From: Actinoallomurus liliacearum
GTDB lineage: Bacteria > Actinomycetota > Actinomycetes > Streptosporangiales > Streptosporangiaceae
Reading direction: 5' to 3'
NCBI RefSeq assembly: GCF_039542035.1
Contig: NZ_BAABHJ010000005.1
Coordinates: forward strand, 868,001 to 932,000
Length of the DNA: 64,000 bases
Shown: positions 36,980-47,685 of the stretch, piece after piece
How positions within the stretch are numbered: the first letter of the stretch is position 1
How the letters are laid out: each line of letters begins with the position of its first letter
The notes under the pieces: generated by a model
What the model was told of the DNA's origin: nothing
What the model saw: the letters and a program-made list of their open reading frames with translations, nothing else
Databases searched by the model: none
Program-made: the position numbers and the translations under genes

Positions 36980-37514
36980 CGCCGAGGAGCGCACGATCGG
37001 GGTGGCCGTCGCCATCCCCGATCCGTACGGTCCCGAGCTGCAGAGCCGCCGCGCCGCGCTGGGCGATCCGCTCGCCACGTCGATCCCCGCCCACATCACC
37101 CTCGTGCCGCCGACGCGGGTGCCGGTCCCGGCGCTCGACGACATCGACCGGCACCTGCGCGGCGTCGCCCTGGGCGAACGCCCGTTCCACATCCACCTGC
37201 GGGGGACCGGCACGTTCCGGCCGGTGTCGCCGGTGGTGTTCGTCGCGCTCGCCGAGGGCATCGGCGACTGCGAGCGCCTCGAGTACGAGATCCGCCGCGG
37301 TCCGCTCGCCGTCGAGCGCCCGTTCCCGTACCACCCGCACGTCACCGTCGCCCACCACCTCCCGGACGACCTGCTCGACCAGGCGTTCAAGGAGCTCGCC
37401 GGGTACGAGGCGGAGTTCCCCGTGGACGGCTTCTGGCTGTACGAGCACGGGCTGGACGGCGTGTGGCGGCCCCGGTGGCACTTCCCGTTCGGCGACCACG
37501 CATACCGTTCATGA
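36972..37514 (+). CDS. 2'-5' RNA ligase / 2H phosphoesterase-family protein
   Basis: A 180-residue protein with the two H-x-T/S motifs of the 2H superfamily: HIT in PAHITLVPPT (about 39) and HVT in HPHVTVAHH (about 121). These act on 2',3'-cyclic or 2'-5' phosphodiester bonds in RNA or nucleotides. It starts at GTG 36972, overlapping trpS by 8 bases. The pairing with trpS is a context clue only; the substrate is unknown. Confidence 0.88.
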   Translation: MPDAEERTIGVAVAIPDPYGPELQSRRAALGDPLATSIPAHITLVPPTRVPVPALDDIDRHLRGVALGERPFHIHLRGTGTFRPVSPVVFVALAEGIGDCERLEYEIRRGPLAVERPFPYHPHVTVAHHLPDDLLDQAFKELAGYEAEFPVDGFWLYEHGLDGVWRPRWHFPFGDHAYRS

Positions 37515-37563
37515 TTGCTCACTCCGGGTGAATCTTCTCGCCACACTGGGGTAGTGCCCCACC

Positions 37564-38508
37564 ATGGCGCCGGTGATCAGCGGGGTGCAGCGCGGGGTCT
37601 CCTCGGTCGAGGAGCATGTCAAGGGATTCCTGCGCGCGCTTCGGGCGCGCTGGCGGTGGTTCGACCACCTGGGCCGGGCCTACGAGCGCTACCAGCGGTA
37701 CCGCGGGGACCGGATGGCCGCCGCCCTGACCTTTTACGGGTTCCTGTCCTTCTTCCCGCTGGTCGCCCTGGCCTTCGCCGTGATGGGGTACGTCGTCGCG
37801 ATCAGCCCCGGCGCCCGCGAGTACGTCACCAAGGCGATCTTCGAACTGCTGCCCGGCCTCGCCGACAAGCTGCCCGTCCAGCAGATCGCCGCCGCCAAGG
37901 CGGGGGCAAGCGTGTTCGCGCTGCTCGGCCTGTCGTGGAGCGGCCTGGGCTGGATCGGCGTCTGGCGCGAGTCCCTGCGCACCATGTGGAAGGGCGACCC
38001 CGAGCACGACGCCAACCCGGTGATCAAGAAGCTGTCGGACCTGGCCGTCCTGGTGGTCCTGGGCCTGACGCTGCTCGCCTCTGTCGCGCTGTCGAGCCTG
38101 ACCACCTCGGCCACCCACGCCGTCCTCCACTGGACCGGGCTGTCCGACGTGCCGGGTGCCGGCACCGTCCTGCGGCTGGTGGCGATCGGCGTCGCCATCG
38201 CGGCGAACACCTTCCTCTTCCTGGTGCTGTTCGCCCGCCTCTCCGGCACCCGCGCGTCCTGGCGGCGGCTGCTGCGGGGCTGCGTGTTCGGGGCCGTGGG
38301 CTTCGAGGGGCTGAAGCTGCTCGGCACTTACCTCATCGGGCACGTCATGCGCAATCCGCTGTACGCGTCGTTCGCCGTGATCGTCGGACTGCTCATCTGG
38401 ATCAACGTCGTGTCGCGCTTCATCCTGTTCACCGCGGCCTGGACCGCCACGCGCCGGGCGGTGCTCAACGTGGACGAGGAACCACCGGCCCGGACCGAAG
38501 GGGCCTAG
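37564..38508 (+). CDS. YihY/BrkB-family inner membrane protein
   Basis: A 314-residue polytopic protein with about six hydrophobic helices. The family signature DRMAAALTFYGFLSFFPLVAL lies at about 57-77; later segments include RNPLYASFAVIVGLLIWINVVSRFILFTAAW. Often called ribonuclease BN, wrongly for this family. ATG 37564 is preceded by a TAGTGC box 6 bases upstream inside a GGGG-TAGTG-CCCC dyad, so the start may be leaderless. Function unknown. Confidence 0.88.
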   Translation: MAPVISGVQRGVSSVEEHVKGFLRALRARWRWFDHLGRAYERYQRYRGDRMAAALTFYGFLSFFPLVALAFAVMGYVVAISPGAREYVTKAIFELLPGLADKLPVQQIAAAKAGASVFALLGLSWSGLGWIGVWRESLRTMWKGDPEHDANPVIKKLSDLAVLVVLGLTLLASVALSSLTTSATHAVLHWTGLSDVPGAGTVLRLVAIGVAIAANTFLFLVLFARLSGTRASWRRLLRGCVFGAVGFEGLKLLGTYLIGHVMRNPLYASFAVIVGLLIWINVVSRFILFTAAWTATRRAVLNVDEEPPARTEGA

Positions 38509-38540
38509 CCCGCCGCACACCCGCCCCGTTGCCCAGTATT

Positions 38541-38568
38541 CTGGTTCATTAGTAGAGTGGGGAACCAG
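38541..38568 (+). promoter_or_regulatory. Operator-like dyad over the GntR-ABC promoter
   Basis: CTGGTTC (38541-38547) and GAACCAG (38562-38568) are perfect 7-bp arms 14 bases apart. A TTGCCC (38529-38534) and a TAGAGT (38553-38558) box, 18 bp apart, place the -10 inside the dyad, so a bound repressor would block transcription. Confidence 0.6.
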
Positions 38569-38586
38569 TTAAGCAACGGAGGCATG

Positions 38587-38979
38587 ATGTCACTCCTCGA
38601 TGACGGCGGGCCGATCTTCGCCCAGATCGCCGCCGAGCTGGCGAACCAGATCGCCGACGGCACCGTGGGCGAGGGCGAACGCGTCCCGTCCAGCAACGAA
38701 CTCGCGGCGTTCTACCGGGTCAACCCGGCCACGGCGGCGCGCAGCCTCACCACGCTCTCGGACGAGGGCCTGGTGGAGAAGCGGCGGGGCGTCGGCATGT
38801 TCGTCGCGAAGGGCGCGCGGGACCGGCTGGTGCGCGCCCGGCGGCGCCACTTCGCCGACCGCTACGTACGGCCGCTGGTGGTCGAGGCGGCACGGCTCGA
38901 GATCGGGCTGGACGAGCTGCTCGGGCTGGTCCGCGAGGAGCTGGCCTCCGCCGAGGTGACGACGGGAGAACGGGCATGA
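38587..38979 (+). CDS. GntR-family regulator, YtrA type
   Basis: A 130-residue short GntR protein: winged HTH in residues 1-75 (PIFAQIAAELANQIADGTVGEGERVPSSNELA, VNPATAARSL, KRRGVGMFV) and a small helical C-terminus, without an effector-binding domain, as in YtrA. ATG 38587 follows GGAGG (38578-38582); ATG 38584 is too close. The stop overlaps the ATPase start (ATGA). Genes of this type repress the ABC transporter they precede, in many species induced by cell-wall antibiotics. Confidence 0.9.
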   Translation: MSLLDDGGPIFAQIAAELANQIADGTVGEGERVPSSNELAAFYRVNPATAARSLTTLSDEGLVEKRRGVGMFVAKGARDRLVRARRRHFADRYVRPLVVEAARLEIGLDELLGLVREELASAEVTTGERA

Positions 38980-39875
38980 CGCCGGCGATCTCGGTGGCCG
39001 GGGTCACGCGCCACTACCGCGGCCATCAGGCGCTGACCGATGTCACCTTCGAGATCGACACTCCGTGCATCGCCGGACTGCTGGGCCGCAACGGCGCCGG
39101 GAAGACCACGCTGCTGCGCATTCTGGCCGGCCAGGAGTTCACCACCTCCGGGCGCGTGCACGTGTTCGGGGACGGGCCGCTGGAGAACGACGCGGTGCTG
39201 CGCCGGATGATCCTCGTACGGGAGGACCAGACGTACCCCGACCTGCGGGTCCGGCACGCGATCAGGGCGGCCTCGCTGCTGTACCCGAACTGGGACGCCG
39301 AGCTGGCCGGCACGCTGCTGGACGCGTACGAGCTGCCGCCGGCCCGGCCGATCAAGAAGCTGTCGCGCGGCATGCGGACCGCGCTCGGCATCATCATCGG
39401 GCTGGCCACCCGCGCCGAGCTCACCCTGTTCGACGAGCCGTACGCGGGCCTGGACGCGGTCGCCCGCACCTTCTTCTACGACCAACTGCTGGCCGACTAC
39501 ACCGCCCACCCGCGGTGCATCGTGCTCTCGACCCACCTCATCGACGAGGCCGCCGAGCTCCTCGACCGCGTCCTGGTCATCGACCACGGCCGGCTGGTCC
39601 TCGACGCGCTCACCGACGACCTGCGCGGCGCCGCCACGGTCGTCACCGGCCCGGCCGGCGGCGTGGAGCGGTTCGTCGCCGGCCGCACGACGCTGAACCG
39701 GCGCACGATGGGCACGCAGACCACGGCGGTGATGATCGGCCGGCTCGACGAGCGCGATCGCGAACTCGCCGACCACCTGCGCCTGCGCCTGGAGGGGGTC
39801 ACCCTTCAGCAGCTCGCGGTCTACGCGGCCGAGCACCACGACCAGTCCGGCCTCACGGCAGCGAGGGCATCCTGA
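38976..39875 (+). CDS. ABC transporter ATP-binding protein (YtrB-like)
   Basis: A 299-residue ATPase. Walker A is GRNGAGKTT (about 35-43), the signature is LSRGMRTALGI (in place of LSGGQ), and Walker B is ELTLFDEPYAGLD (about 148-160), with His in STHLIDEA. It overlaps the regulator by four bases and its stop overlaps the permease ATG by one (TGATG). The C-terminal 80 residues are an accessory domain typical of exporter-type ATPases. Confidence 0.93.
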   Translation: MTPAISVAGVTRHYRGHQALTDVTFEIDTPCIAGLLGRNGAGKTTLLRILAGQEFTTSGRVHVFGDGPLENDAVLRRMILVREDQTYPDLRVRHAIRAASLLYPNWDAELAGTLLDAYELPPARPIKKLSRGMRTALGIIIGLATRAELTLFDEPYAGLDAVARTFFYDQLLADYTAHPRCIVLSTHLIDEAAELLDRVLVIDHGRLVLDALTDDLRGAATVVTGPAGGVERFVAGRTTLNRRTMGTQTTAVMIGRLDERDRELADHLRLRLEGVTLQQLAVYAAEHHDQSGLTAARAS

Positions 39876-40573
39876 TGCGCCACACCCCGATCGTCACCGT
39901 CGTCCGCTACCTGCTCCTCGACCGCGTCACCTACCTCGTACTGCCCTGGGTGTGGGCTGCCTTCGGCTTCATCCTCGACGTGGTGATCCTGCGACTCACC
40001 CCGGCCGGCCACACCGACCACCGCTGGGTCGGCGGCCTGGCCGCCGCCTTCCTCGTCGTGCTCATCGTGGGCGCGCAGTCCGTCGCCCGCGCCCTGCCGT
40101 TCGCCCTCACCCTCGGGGTCAGCCGCCGCGCCTACTTCCTCGGCGTCACCGCACTGGCCCTCGCCCTGGCCGTGTGCTTCGGGCTCGTGGTCGCGGTCGG
40201 CCAGATCCTCGAACGCGCGACCGGCGGATGGGGCCTGCACATGGCCTACTTCCGCGTCCCCTACCTCCTCGATGGCCCCTGGTACCTGTCGTGGCTCACC
40301 GCGACGACGACGTTCGTCCTCTTGTTCGTCTACGGGATGTGGTACGGCCTGGTCCACCGCCGCGCCGGGCTGCCCGGCACCATGATCTTCGGCGCGACAC
40401 AACTCGGCGTGCTGGCCCTCGCCGCGATCATCGCGACGTGGGCGCACGGCTGGGCGGACATCGGCCGTTTCCTCACCACCATCACCGCCACCGGTGTCAC
40501 CGGCGTCCTCGCCGCCGCCGTCGCCGTCATGCTCGCCGGCGGCTTCGCCACCATCCGCCGCCTGACCATCTGA
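39875..40573 (+). CDS. ABC transporter permease
   Basis: A 232-residue membrane protein with six hydrophobic helices, the usual number for this exporter class. ATG 39875 overlaps the ATPase stop. The substrate is unknown; the YtrA-type regulator suggests envelope stress or a drug. Convergent with the carboxypeptidase gene, 17 bases apart. Confidence 0.85.
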   Translation: MRHTPIVTVVRYLLLDRVTYLVLPWVWAAFGFILDVVILRLTPAGHTDHRWVGGLAAAFLVVLIVGAQSVARALPFALTLGVSRRAYFLGVTALALALAVCFGLVVAVGQILERATGGWGLHMAYFRVPYLLDGPWYLSWLTATTTFVLLFVYGMWYGLVHRRAGLPGTMIFGATQLGVLALAAIIATWAHGWADIGRFLTTITATGVTGVLAAAVAVMLAGGFATIRRLTI

Positions 40574-40590
40574 GACCGCGTCGCCTGGAG

Positions 40591-41994
40591 TCAGTCCTCG
40601 TCGGCCGGCTCGTCCTCCACACGTCGCACCGGGTTCGGCGCGGTCTCCCGGGCGGACGGTTCCGCCGGGCCGGAGGACAGCGGGGCGCCCGCGACCTTCA
40701 CGTCGCCGCGGTGCGGCGACCCGGACCCGGACTCGGGACCGGTCCGCGTCGCCTCGTCGCGGGTCTCGGACGCGGCGCCGGACGGCGGCCGCTCCGGGCC
40801 GAAGGTGCGGACGCGACCGCCGGCGGGCGGCGGGGCCGCCGCCTCGGCGAGCGCCGCCCGCCGGCGCCGGCGCAGGCCGAACAGGAGCCCGGCGACGATC
40901 GCCAGCAGGGCCAGGCCGCCACCGCCGGCGGCGCCCAGCTTGCGCCAGTCGGGGCCGTCGGCCGGGGAGAGACGCACCGTGTTCGGCCGCTTCGTCGCCG
41001 CCGCTGGGGGCTTCTTCGGCTGCGGCGGCGGGATCGGGTCGACGAGCGTCCCGGCGGAGCCCGCCTTCGCGCGCTCCTCGAAGCCCCAGTCGAGCAGGGC
41101 GCGCGCGTCGTCCCAGAAGTCGGACTGGGCGTGCATCAGCGAAATGATGATCGTGTGGCCGTCGCGGGTGGCCGCGCCGACGAAGCTGCCGAGCGCGTGG
41201 CTGGTCCAGCCGTTCTTCCCGCCGATCATGCCGCGGTAGGGCCTGCTGCCGATCAGCAGGTGGTCGTGCGTGCCGATCTCGTAGCCGCCGGTCTTCTTGC
41301 CCTTCTCCCGCTCCTTCTTGTCCGGCGGGGCCGGCCAGTGGTACAGCGTCGCGCCGACGTACTTGCGGAAGTCGGGCAGCGTCAGGCCCTGTTTCATGAT
41401 CAGCGCGAGGTCGTACGCGGAGCTGTGCTGCTGGGCGAGCGTGAGCGGCGGGTCGTCGTCGAGGCCGTTGGGCGTACGCGCGACCGTGTCCAGGGCCTGG
41501 ATGCGGTGGGCCTCGGCGTTCATCTGCTCGAGGGACGGCGCGAGCCCGCCGTTCGCCTCGCACAGGGCGATGGCGGTGTCGTTGCCCGACTGCATCAGCA
41601 GGCCGTGGAACAGGTCGCGCACCGTGTAGGTCCACTTGGTGTCCATGCCGACCGCCGACCCGGACGCGTTCACCGCGTTCTGTGACGGCTTCATCTTCTG
41701 GGTCGGGTTCAGGCGCGGGATGAGCGTGATCGCGGTCAGGGTCTTCAGCGTGCTGGCGGGCCGGTACTCGCCGTGCGGGTCCTTCGCCGCCAGGATGCGC
41801 CCGGTCTCCAGGTCGGCGATGACGTACGACGACGCCTGGATGTGCGGCGGAGCGGACACCCCGGCGGAGTGGTCCCAGATGTAGCCATGCTTGCTCAGCT
41901 CGGGCCCGCCGACGACGGTGTCGGCGTGGGCCGGAACGGCGTACAGCGGCGCGACAACCCCAGAAATGGCGACGAAGGCGATCAACGTTCGCAT
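40591..41994 (-). CDS. D-alanyl-D-alanine carboxypeptidase (PBP5-like)
   Basis: A 467-residue exported peptidoglycan enzyme. The signal peptide is at 1-25 (MRTLIAFVAISGVVAP to AHADT). The serine peptidase S11 motifs are SxxK in RPASTLKTLT, SxN in LMQSGNDTAIALCE, and KNG in IGGKNGWTSHA, in place of the common KTG. A Pro-rich linker, one membrane helix (about 338-360) and a basic then acidic cytosolic tail of about 100 residues follow. ATG at 41992-41994 is chosen since the preceding frame (to 42303) has no signal-like start. Confidence 0.9.
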   Translation of the reverse strand: MRTLIAFVAISGVVAPLYAVPAHADTVVGGPELSKHGYIWDHSAGVSAPPHIQASSYVIADLETGRILAAKDPHGEYRPASTLKTLTAITLIPRLNPTQKMKPSQNAVNASGSAVGMDTKWTYTVRDLFHGLLMQSGNDTAIALCEANGGLAPSLEQMNAEAHRIQALDTVARTPNGLDDDPPLTLAQQHSSAYDLALIMKQGLTLPDFRKYVGATLYHWPAPPDKKEREKGKKTGGYEIGTHDHLLIGSRPYRGMIGGKNGWTSHALGSFVGAATRDGHTIIISLMHAQSDFWDDARALLDWGFEERAKAGSAGTLVDPIPPPQPKKPPAAATKRPNTVRLSPADGPDWRKLGAAGGGGLALLAIVAGLLFGLRRRRRAALAEAAAPPPAGGRVRTFGPERPPSGAASETRDEATRTGPESGSGSPHRGDVKVAGAPLSSGPAEPSARETAPNPVRRVEDEPADED

Positions 41995-42350
41995 GGCGGC
42001 CCAACGGTAGAGGACGGGTACGGGAACGACACAGCGGGTGTACCCCCAATAATGAGGCCTGACGAAGCCCTCCAGAGGCGCCTCCGGTTTCTTGATCGGA
42101 CTTGCCCTATTCGTGATCTTTGGGCCGTGGATGCCGACCAAGAATTTGGGCGGCGATCCCACCCGATCTACCGCCTTCCGGCCACTCCCGGCGGGTCGGT
42201 CGCGGTGTGAAGTAGGCCACCTTGTGGCCGCCGTGTACCGCGGAGACGATCGGTCGTACGATCGCACAAGGGTGCGGATGGGTCGCGCGGCATGTGCGAC
42301 CAAGACTGTTTCCGCAGGTCAACAGCTTGATTGGGAAGGTGATGGTCGGT
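41995..42350. other. 356-base gap, no gene seen
   Basis: A divergent gap between the carboxypeptidase and the mutase large subunit. It must hold both promoters. One dyad stands out: CGATCG-GTCGTA-CGATCG (42247-42264), a palindromic arrangement about 85 bases before the mutase start that could be an operator. No ORF with coding character and no riboswitch-like structure is evident. Confidence 0.45.
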
Positions 42351-43964
<1,614 letters not shown>

Positions 43965-44000
43965 GCCCTGCCCCCATCCCCCGGCAGCGAGGAGTCACGG

Positions 44001-44771
44001 ATGAGCGACGAGTGGCGGGCGAACATCGACGCCCTGGAACAGACGGCCCGGTCGATGATCGCGCTGGGCGAGGAGCTGGACGCGGCGGACTGGACCCGGC
44101 CGACCGAGTGTCCCGGCTGGTCGGTCCAGGACCAGTACGCGCATATCCTGGGGATCGAGCGCTGGCTGCTCGGCGAGGCCGCGGACGACGAGCCGCGGAC
44201 GGTGGCCAATACCGCTCTCGACGTCGAGGGGTTCCGCTCCTGGCCCCCGGAGAAGGTCCTCGGCGAGCTGCGCGGGGTGATCGATCGGCGTGTCGCGTCG
44301 CTGCGATCCGACGCCGTCGACCTGGCCCAGGTCGTCCCCACGCCCTTCGGCCGGGACATGCCCTACGGCGCTTTCATGGCGCACCGGGCGTTCGACGTGT
44401 GGATGCACGAACAGGACGTACGCCGCGCGACCGGGCGTCCGGGCAACCTCGACGGTCCCGCCGCCGAGGTCAGCGCGAGGATCCTCGGCGACTCCCTGCC
44501 CTTCGTCGTCGGCAAGCGCGGACGGCCCGAGCCGGGTCAGACGGTCGTGGTCGAGACGCCGGAGCGTCGCTGGTGCGTCGCGATGGGCGCCGACCGCCGG
44601 GCCCGTTTCGCGGAGGAGCCGTCGGGACCGACCGTACGGCTCCGCATGGACTGGGAGACGTTCCTCCGGCTCGGCGGCGGCCGCGTGGCGCCGTCCGGGG
44701 CGGAGGTGCAGGTCAGCGGAGACGGCGACCTGGCCGGCCGGGTGCTCGCGGGCATGGCCATAACGCCCTGA
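44001..44771 (+). CDS. DinB-like / maleylpyruvate isomerase-family protein
   Basis: A 256-residue protein with an N-terminal four-helix DinB-like domain (TRPTECPGWSVQDQYAHILGIERWLLG, and HRAFDVWMHEQDVRRATG with metal-binding His), and a C-terminal SCP2-like fold. This architecture defines the mycothiol-dependent maleylpyruvate isomerase-like family of actinobacteria. The substrate is unknown; mycothiol use is inference from the family. GAGGAG precedes ATG 44001. It follows the mutase by 36 bases, perhaps cotranscribed. Confidence 0.8.
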   Translation: MSDEWRANIDALEQTARSMIALGEELDAADWTRPTECPGWSVQDQYAHILGIERWLLGEAADDEPRTVANTALDVEGFRSWPPEKVLGELRGVIDRRVASLRSDAVDLAQVVPTPFGRDMPYGAFMAHRAFDVWMHEQDVRRATGRPGNLDGPAAEVSARILGDSLPFVVGKRGRPEPGQTVVVETPERRWCVAMGADRRARFAEEPSGPTVRLRMDWETFLRLGGGRVAPSGAEVQVSGDGDLAGRVLAGMAITP

Positions 44772-45042
44772 GCGGATGTCCGGACCAGTGGCTCATGATC
44801 AATCTGGTCATTAGTGAGGATTGCTCGTAGCCGGATCGGATGGCACCGGTCGCCCGATGGGTGCTCCAGAAGAGTCAACCGCGCATCGCGGGGCAAAGAC
44901 CTCCCGAGACGGCGCGTGGTCGGCGGCATGATGGTCACCGATCGGGGCGGTTTCGGTGCTCACCCTCGGCACCCGACGTGCTGGCCGAATTACGCCACGC
45001 GGACGCGATTAACCTGCAAGGATTGAGGGACGGAGGTTGGCC

Positions 45043-46209
45043 GTGGCCATCGAGTTCAACGCTTCACGGGGTGCCACGCTCGGCATCGAGTGGGAGCTCC
45101 AACTCGTCGACGACCAGACGCGGCGCCTCCGCCAGGACGCCGGACAGGTGCTGGGGGCGCTGCCCGGGCTCAGTGAGGCCGAGCGCAACCCCAAGATTCG
45201 CCATGAGCTCATGGAGTCGACCGTGGAGATCGTCACAGACGTGTGCCACACGGTCTCCGAAGCGCGCGCCGACCTGGCCGCCACCATGGCCGAGCTCCGC
45301 TCCGCCGCCGAGCCCCGGGGCATCGGGCTCGCCTGCACCGGCACCCACCCGATCAGCGACTGGCGCGACGCGGAGATGGCGCCGATCCAGCGCTACGCCG
45401 AGCTCGTCGAGCAGTACCAGTGGCTCGCCCGGCGCATCCAGACGTTCGGCGTGCACGTCCACGTCGGCATCCGTTCCGTCGACAAGGCCATCCCGATCGT
45501 CAACGCCCTGTCCGCCTACCTGCCGCACTTCCTCGCGCTCACCGCGTCGAGTCCGTTCTGGTGCGGCCAGGACACGGGGCTGGCCTCCAGCCGGGCGATC
45601 GTCTTCGGGTCGCTGCCCACCGCGGGACCGCCGCACCTGCTGGCGGACTGGGCGGAGTTCGAGGCCTACATGGACACGCTGCTGCGCGCCCAGGCGATCA
45701 GTAGCATCAAAGAGGTCTGGTGGGACATCCGGCCGCACCCCGATTTCGGAACCATCGAAATTCGGATGTTCGACGGCATTCCTACCCTTCGTGAGGTAGG
45801 AATGGCCGCGGCACTCTGTCAATCCCTCGTCGAACTCTTCGATCATCAGCTGGATCGTGGTTACACTTTGCCCAGCCCGGCCACGTGGGTCGTGCGCGAC
45901 AACAAATGGCGCGCGACTCGGTACGGCCTCGACGCCATCGTGATCACCGACGATCAGGGAGCCACCGCTCCGCTCCGCGACGAGCTCTACGAACTGGTCC
46001 GGGAGTTGGAGCCGATAGCGGACCGGCTCGGCTGCGCCGAAGATCTGAAGGTGCTCTCCGACGTCCTCGACCAGGGCGCTTCGTACGAGCGGCAGCGCGC
46101 CATCATCAACGATGGCGGCAGCCTTGAGGACGTCGTTACCGCGGCTCTCACGGAATGCCGGGAGGACCGGTTCGTCAATCCACGGGAGGTGACACATGCG
46201 GGGGCCTGA
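45043..46209 (+). CDS. Glutamate-cysteine ligase-like carboxylate-amine ligase (GCS2/YbdK family)
   Basis: A 388-residue ATP-dependent ligase-fold protein. GTG 45043 is chosen since CGGAGG (45031-45036) lies 6 bases upstream; TTG 45037 is the longer alternative. N-terminal TLGIEWELQLVD (metal-binding Glu) and HELMESTVEIVTDVC, then VHVHVGI and FGTIEIRMFDGIPTL are the family motifs. It could form a gamma-glutamyl-type amide; true glutathione synthesis is unlikely in a mycothiol-using actinomycete. It overlaps the amidohydrolase gene by 14 bases, so the two may make and break related amides. Confidence 0.85.
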   Translation: MAIEFNASRGATLGIEWELQLVDDQTRRLRQDAGQVLGALPGLSEAERNPKIRHELMESTVEIVTDVCHTVSEARADLAATMAELRSAAEPRGIGLACTGTHPISDWRDAEMAPIQRYAELVEQYQWLARRIQTFGVHVHVGIRSVDKAIPIVNALSAYLPHFLALTASSPFWCGQDTGLASSRAIVFGSLPTAGPPHLLADWAEFEAYMDTLLRAQAISSIKEVWWDIRPHPDFGTIEIRMFDGIPTLREVGMAAALCQSLVELFDHQLDRGYTLPSPATWVVRDNKWRATRYGLDAIVITDDQGATAPLRDELYELVRELEPIADRLGCAEDLKVLSDVLDQGASYERQRAIINDGGSLEDVVTAALTECREDRFVNPREVTHAGA

Positions 46210-47461
46210 ACTCCCCGGTAATGAGCCAGTGGGAGGAGGGCTGAGACCGCAACTCGACTCGTTTCTGGCCGAGAACGAGACCGATCTCATCGCCTTCCGC
46301 CGGGATCTGCACATGCACCCGGAACTCGGCTTCGCCGAACACCGCACGACGGCTCGCCTGATCGAGGCGCTGACCGCGGCGGGGCTGCGACCGCAGCGAC
46401 TGCCCAAGGGCACCGGCCTGATCTGCGAGGTCGGCAACGGCGACGGCCCGGTGGTCGGCCTGCGCGCCGACATCGACGCCCTTCCGCTGACCGACGAGAA
46501 GGACGTCGCCTACCGCTCCACGGTGCCGGGCGTCTGCCACGCCTGCGGCCACGATGTGCACACGACCATCCTGCTGGGGGTCGGCCGGTTCTTCGCGCGG
46601 CAGGCCGCCGCCGGCCTGGTGCCCGGCAAGGTGCGGCTGATCTTCCAGCCGGCCGAGGAGACGCCGGGCGGCGCACTGGACGTCCTGGCCGCCGGCGGCA
46701 TCGCCGGGGTCGACCGCGTCTTCGCCCTGCACTGCGACCCTCGCCTGGAGGTCGGGCGGCTCGGCCTGCGCGTCGGCCCGATCACCGCGGCCTGCGACAA
46801 GGTGAACGTCCGGGTCGCCGGTCCGGGCGGGCACACCGCGCGCCCGCATCTGACGGCCGACCTGGTGTACGCCCTGGCCAAGATCGTCACGGAGCTGCCG
46901 GCCGCGCTGTCGCGGCGCGTGGACCCGCGCTCCAGCCTGAGCCTCGTGTGGGGCCGGGTGTCGGCCGGGTCGGTGGCCAACGCCATCCCCGACGACGGCA
47001 TCGCCCAGGGCACCGTGCGCTGCCTCGACGACGAGGCGTGGCACTCCGCGCCCGAGCTCATGAAGACCCTGCTCGACTCGGTGGCCAGCGCGTACGACGT
47101 GAAGGCCGAACTCGACTACGTCCGCGGCGTGCCGCCGACCGTGAACGAGCGGACGAGCGTCGAGATGTTCCGCACCGCCGTCGAAGCGGTCATCGGTGAG
47201 GACGGCGCGGCGGGCACGCCCCAGAGTCTCGGCGGCGAGGACTTCGGCTGGTACCTCGAGTCGATCCCCGGGGCGCTGGCCAGGCTCGGCGTCGCGACCC
47301 CCGGCATGGCCGGCGCGTACGACCTGCATCGGGGCACCTTCGACGTGGACGAGCGGAGCATCGGCGTCGGGGTCCGGATCATGGTCGCCACCGCCCTGAC
47401 CGCACTGTGGGAGAGCCGGCGCGCGAGCGCCGCCGAGCCCATCGGGGAGCCCGCGGCCTGA
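46196..47461 (+). CDS. M20-family amidohydrolase (peptidase M20D)
   Basis: A 421-residue metalloamidase related to N-acyl-amino-acid and IAA-amino-acid hydrolases. Metal ligands appear in CHACGHDVHTT (about 113-123), QPAEETPGG (about 150) and ALHCDP, and the dimerisation domain has GPGGHTARPHLT. ATG 46196 follows GGGAGGTGA and lies inside the end of the GCS2 gene, so translation is coupled. No signal peptide. The transcript probably ends at the hairpin 47468-47506. Confidence 0.92.
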   Translation: MRGPELPGNEPVGGGLRPQLDSFLAENETDLIAFRRDLHMHPELGFAEHRTTARLIEALTAAGLRPQRLPKGTGLICEVGNGDGPVVGLRADIDALPLTDEKDVAYRSTVPGVCHACGHDVHTTILLGVGRFFARQAAAGLVPGKVRLIFQPAEETPGGALDVLAAGGIAGVDRVFALHCDPRLEVGRLGLRVGPITAACDKVNVRVAGPGGHTARPHLTADLVYALAKIVTELPAALSRRVDPRSSLSLVWGRVSAGSVANAIPDDGIAQGTVRCLDDEAWHSAPELMKTLLDSVASAYDVKAELDYVRGVPPTVNERTSVEMFRTAVEAVIGEDGAAGTPQSLGGEDFGWYLESIPGALARLGVATPGMAGAYDLHRGTFDVDERSIGVGVRIMVATALTALWESRRASAAEPIGEPAA

Positions 47462-47467
47462 CGCGCA

Positions 47468-47506
47468 CGCCCGGGTCGCTCGACGGTTTCGGTCGCCACC
47501 CGGGCG
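47468..47506 (+). terminator. Hairpin after the amidohydrolase
   Basis: CGCCCGGGT/ACCCGGGCG form a perfect 9-bp stem (47468-47476 with 47498-47506). The 21-base loop contains a further CGAC/GTCG pairing. It begins 7 bases after the stop codon. Confidence 0.7.
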
Positions 47507-47685
47507 GTCCTCCTTACCCTGGTAGCGCGCACTGCGGTCTGACCAGTGACGATGCGCTTTCGCCTTGATAACGGACGCGTTGCGACACGGTCGCTTTGGC
47601 TCGTTCCTCCCCTGGCTGCGACTATGGTCCGAGAGATTCGTGCCATGACGCACATTTCGGGCGGGGTCTAATTGGAGGAGCTACC

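Noticed and set aside
44772..45042. Frames through the gap before the GCS2 ligase, including a 319-codon frame from 44840
   Set aside because: The frame overlaps the ligase in the wrong phase with Arg/Pro/Thr-rich sequence. The gap itself shows no coding bias and probably carries only the promoter.
47462..47685. A riboswitch upstream of the BMP operon
   Set aside because: The only stable structure is the terminator of the preceding operon. I could not find a purine, preQ1 or other known aptamer core.
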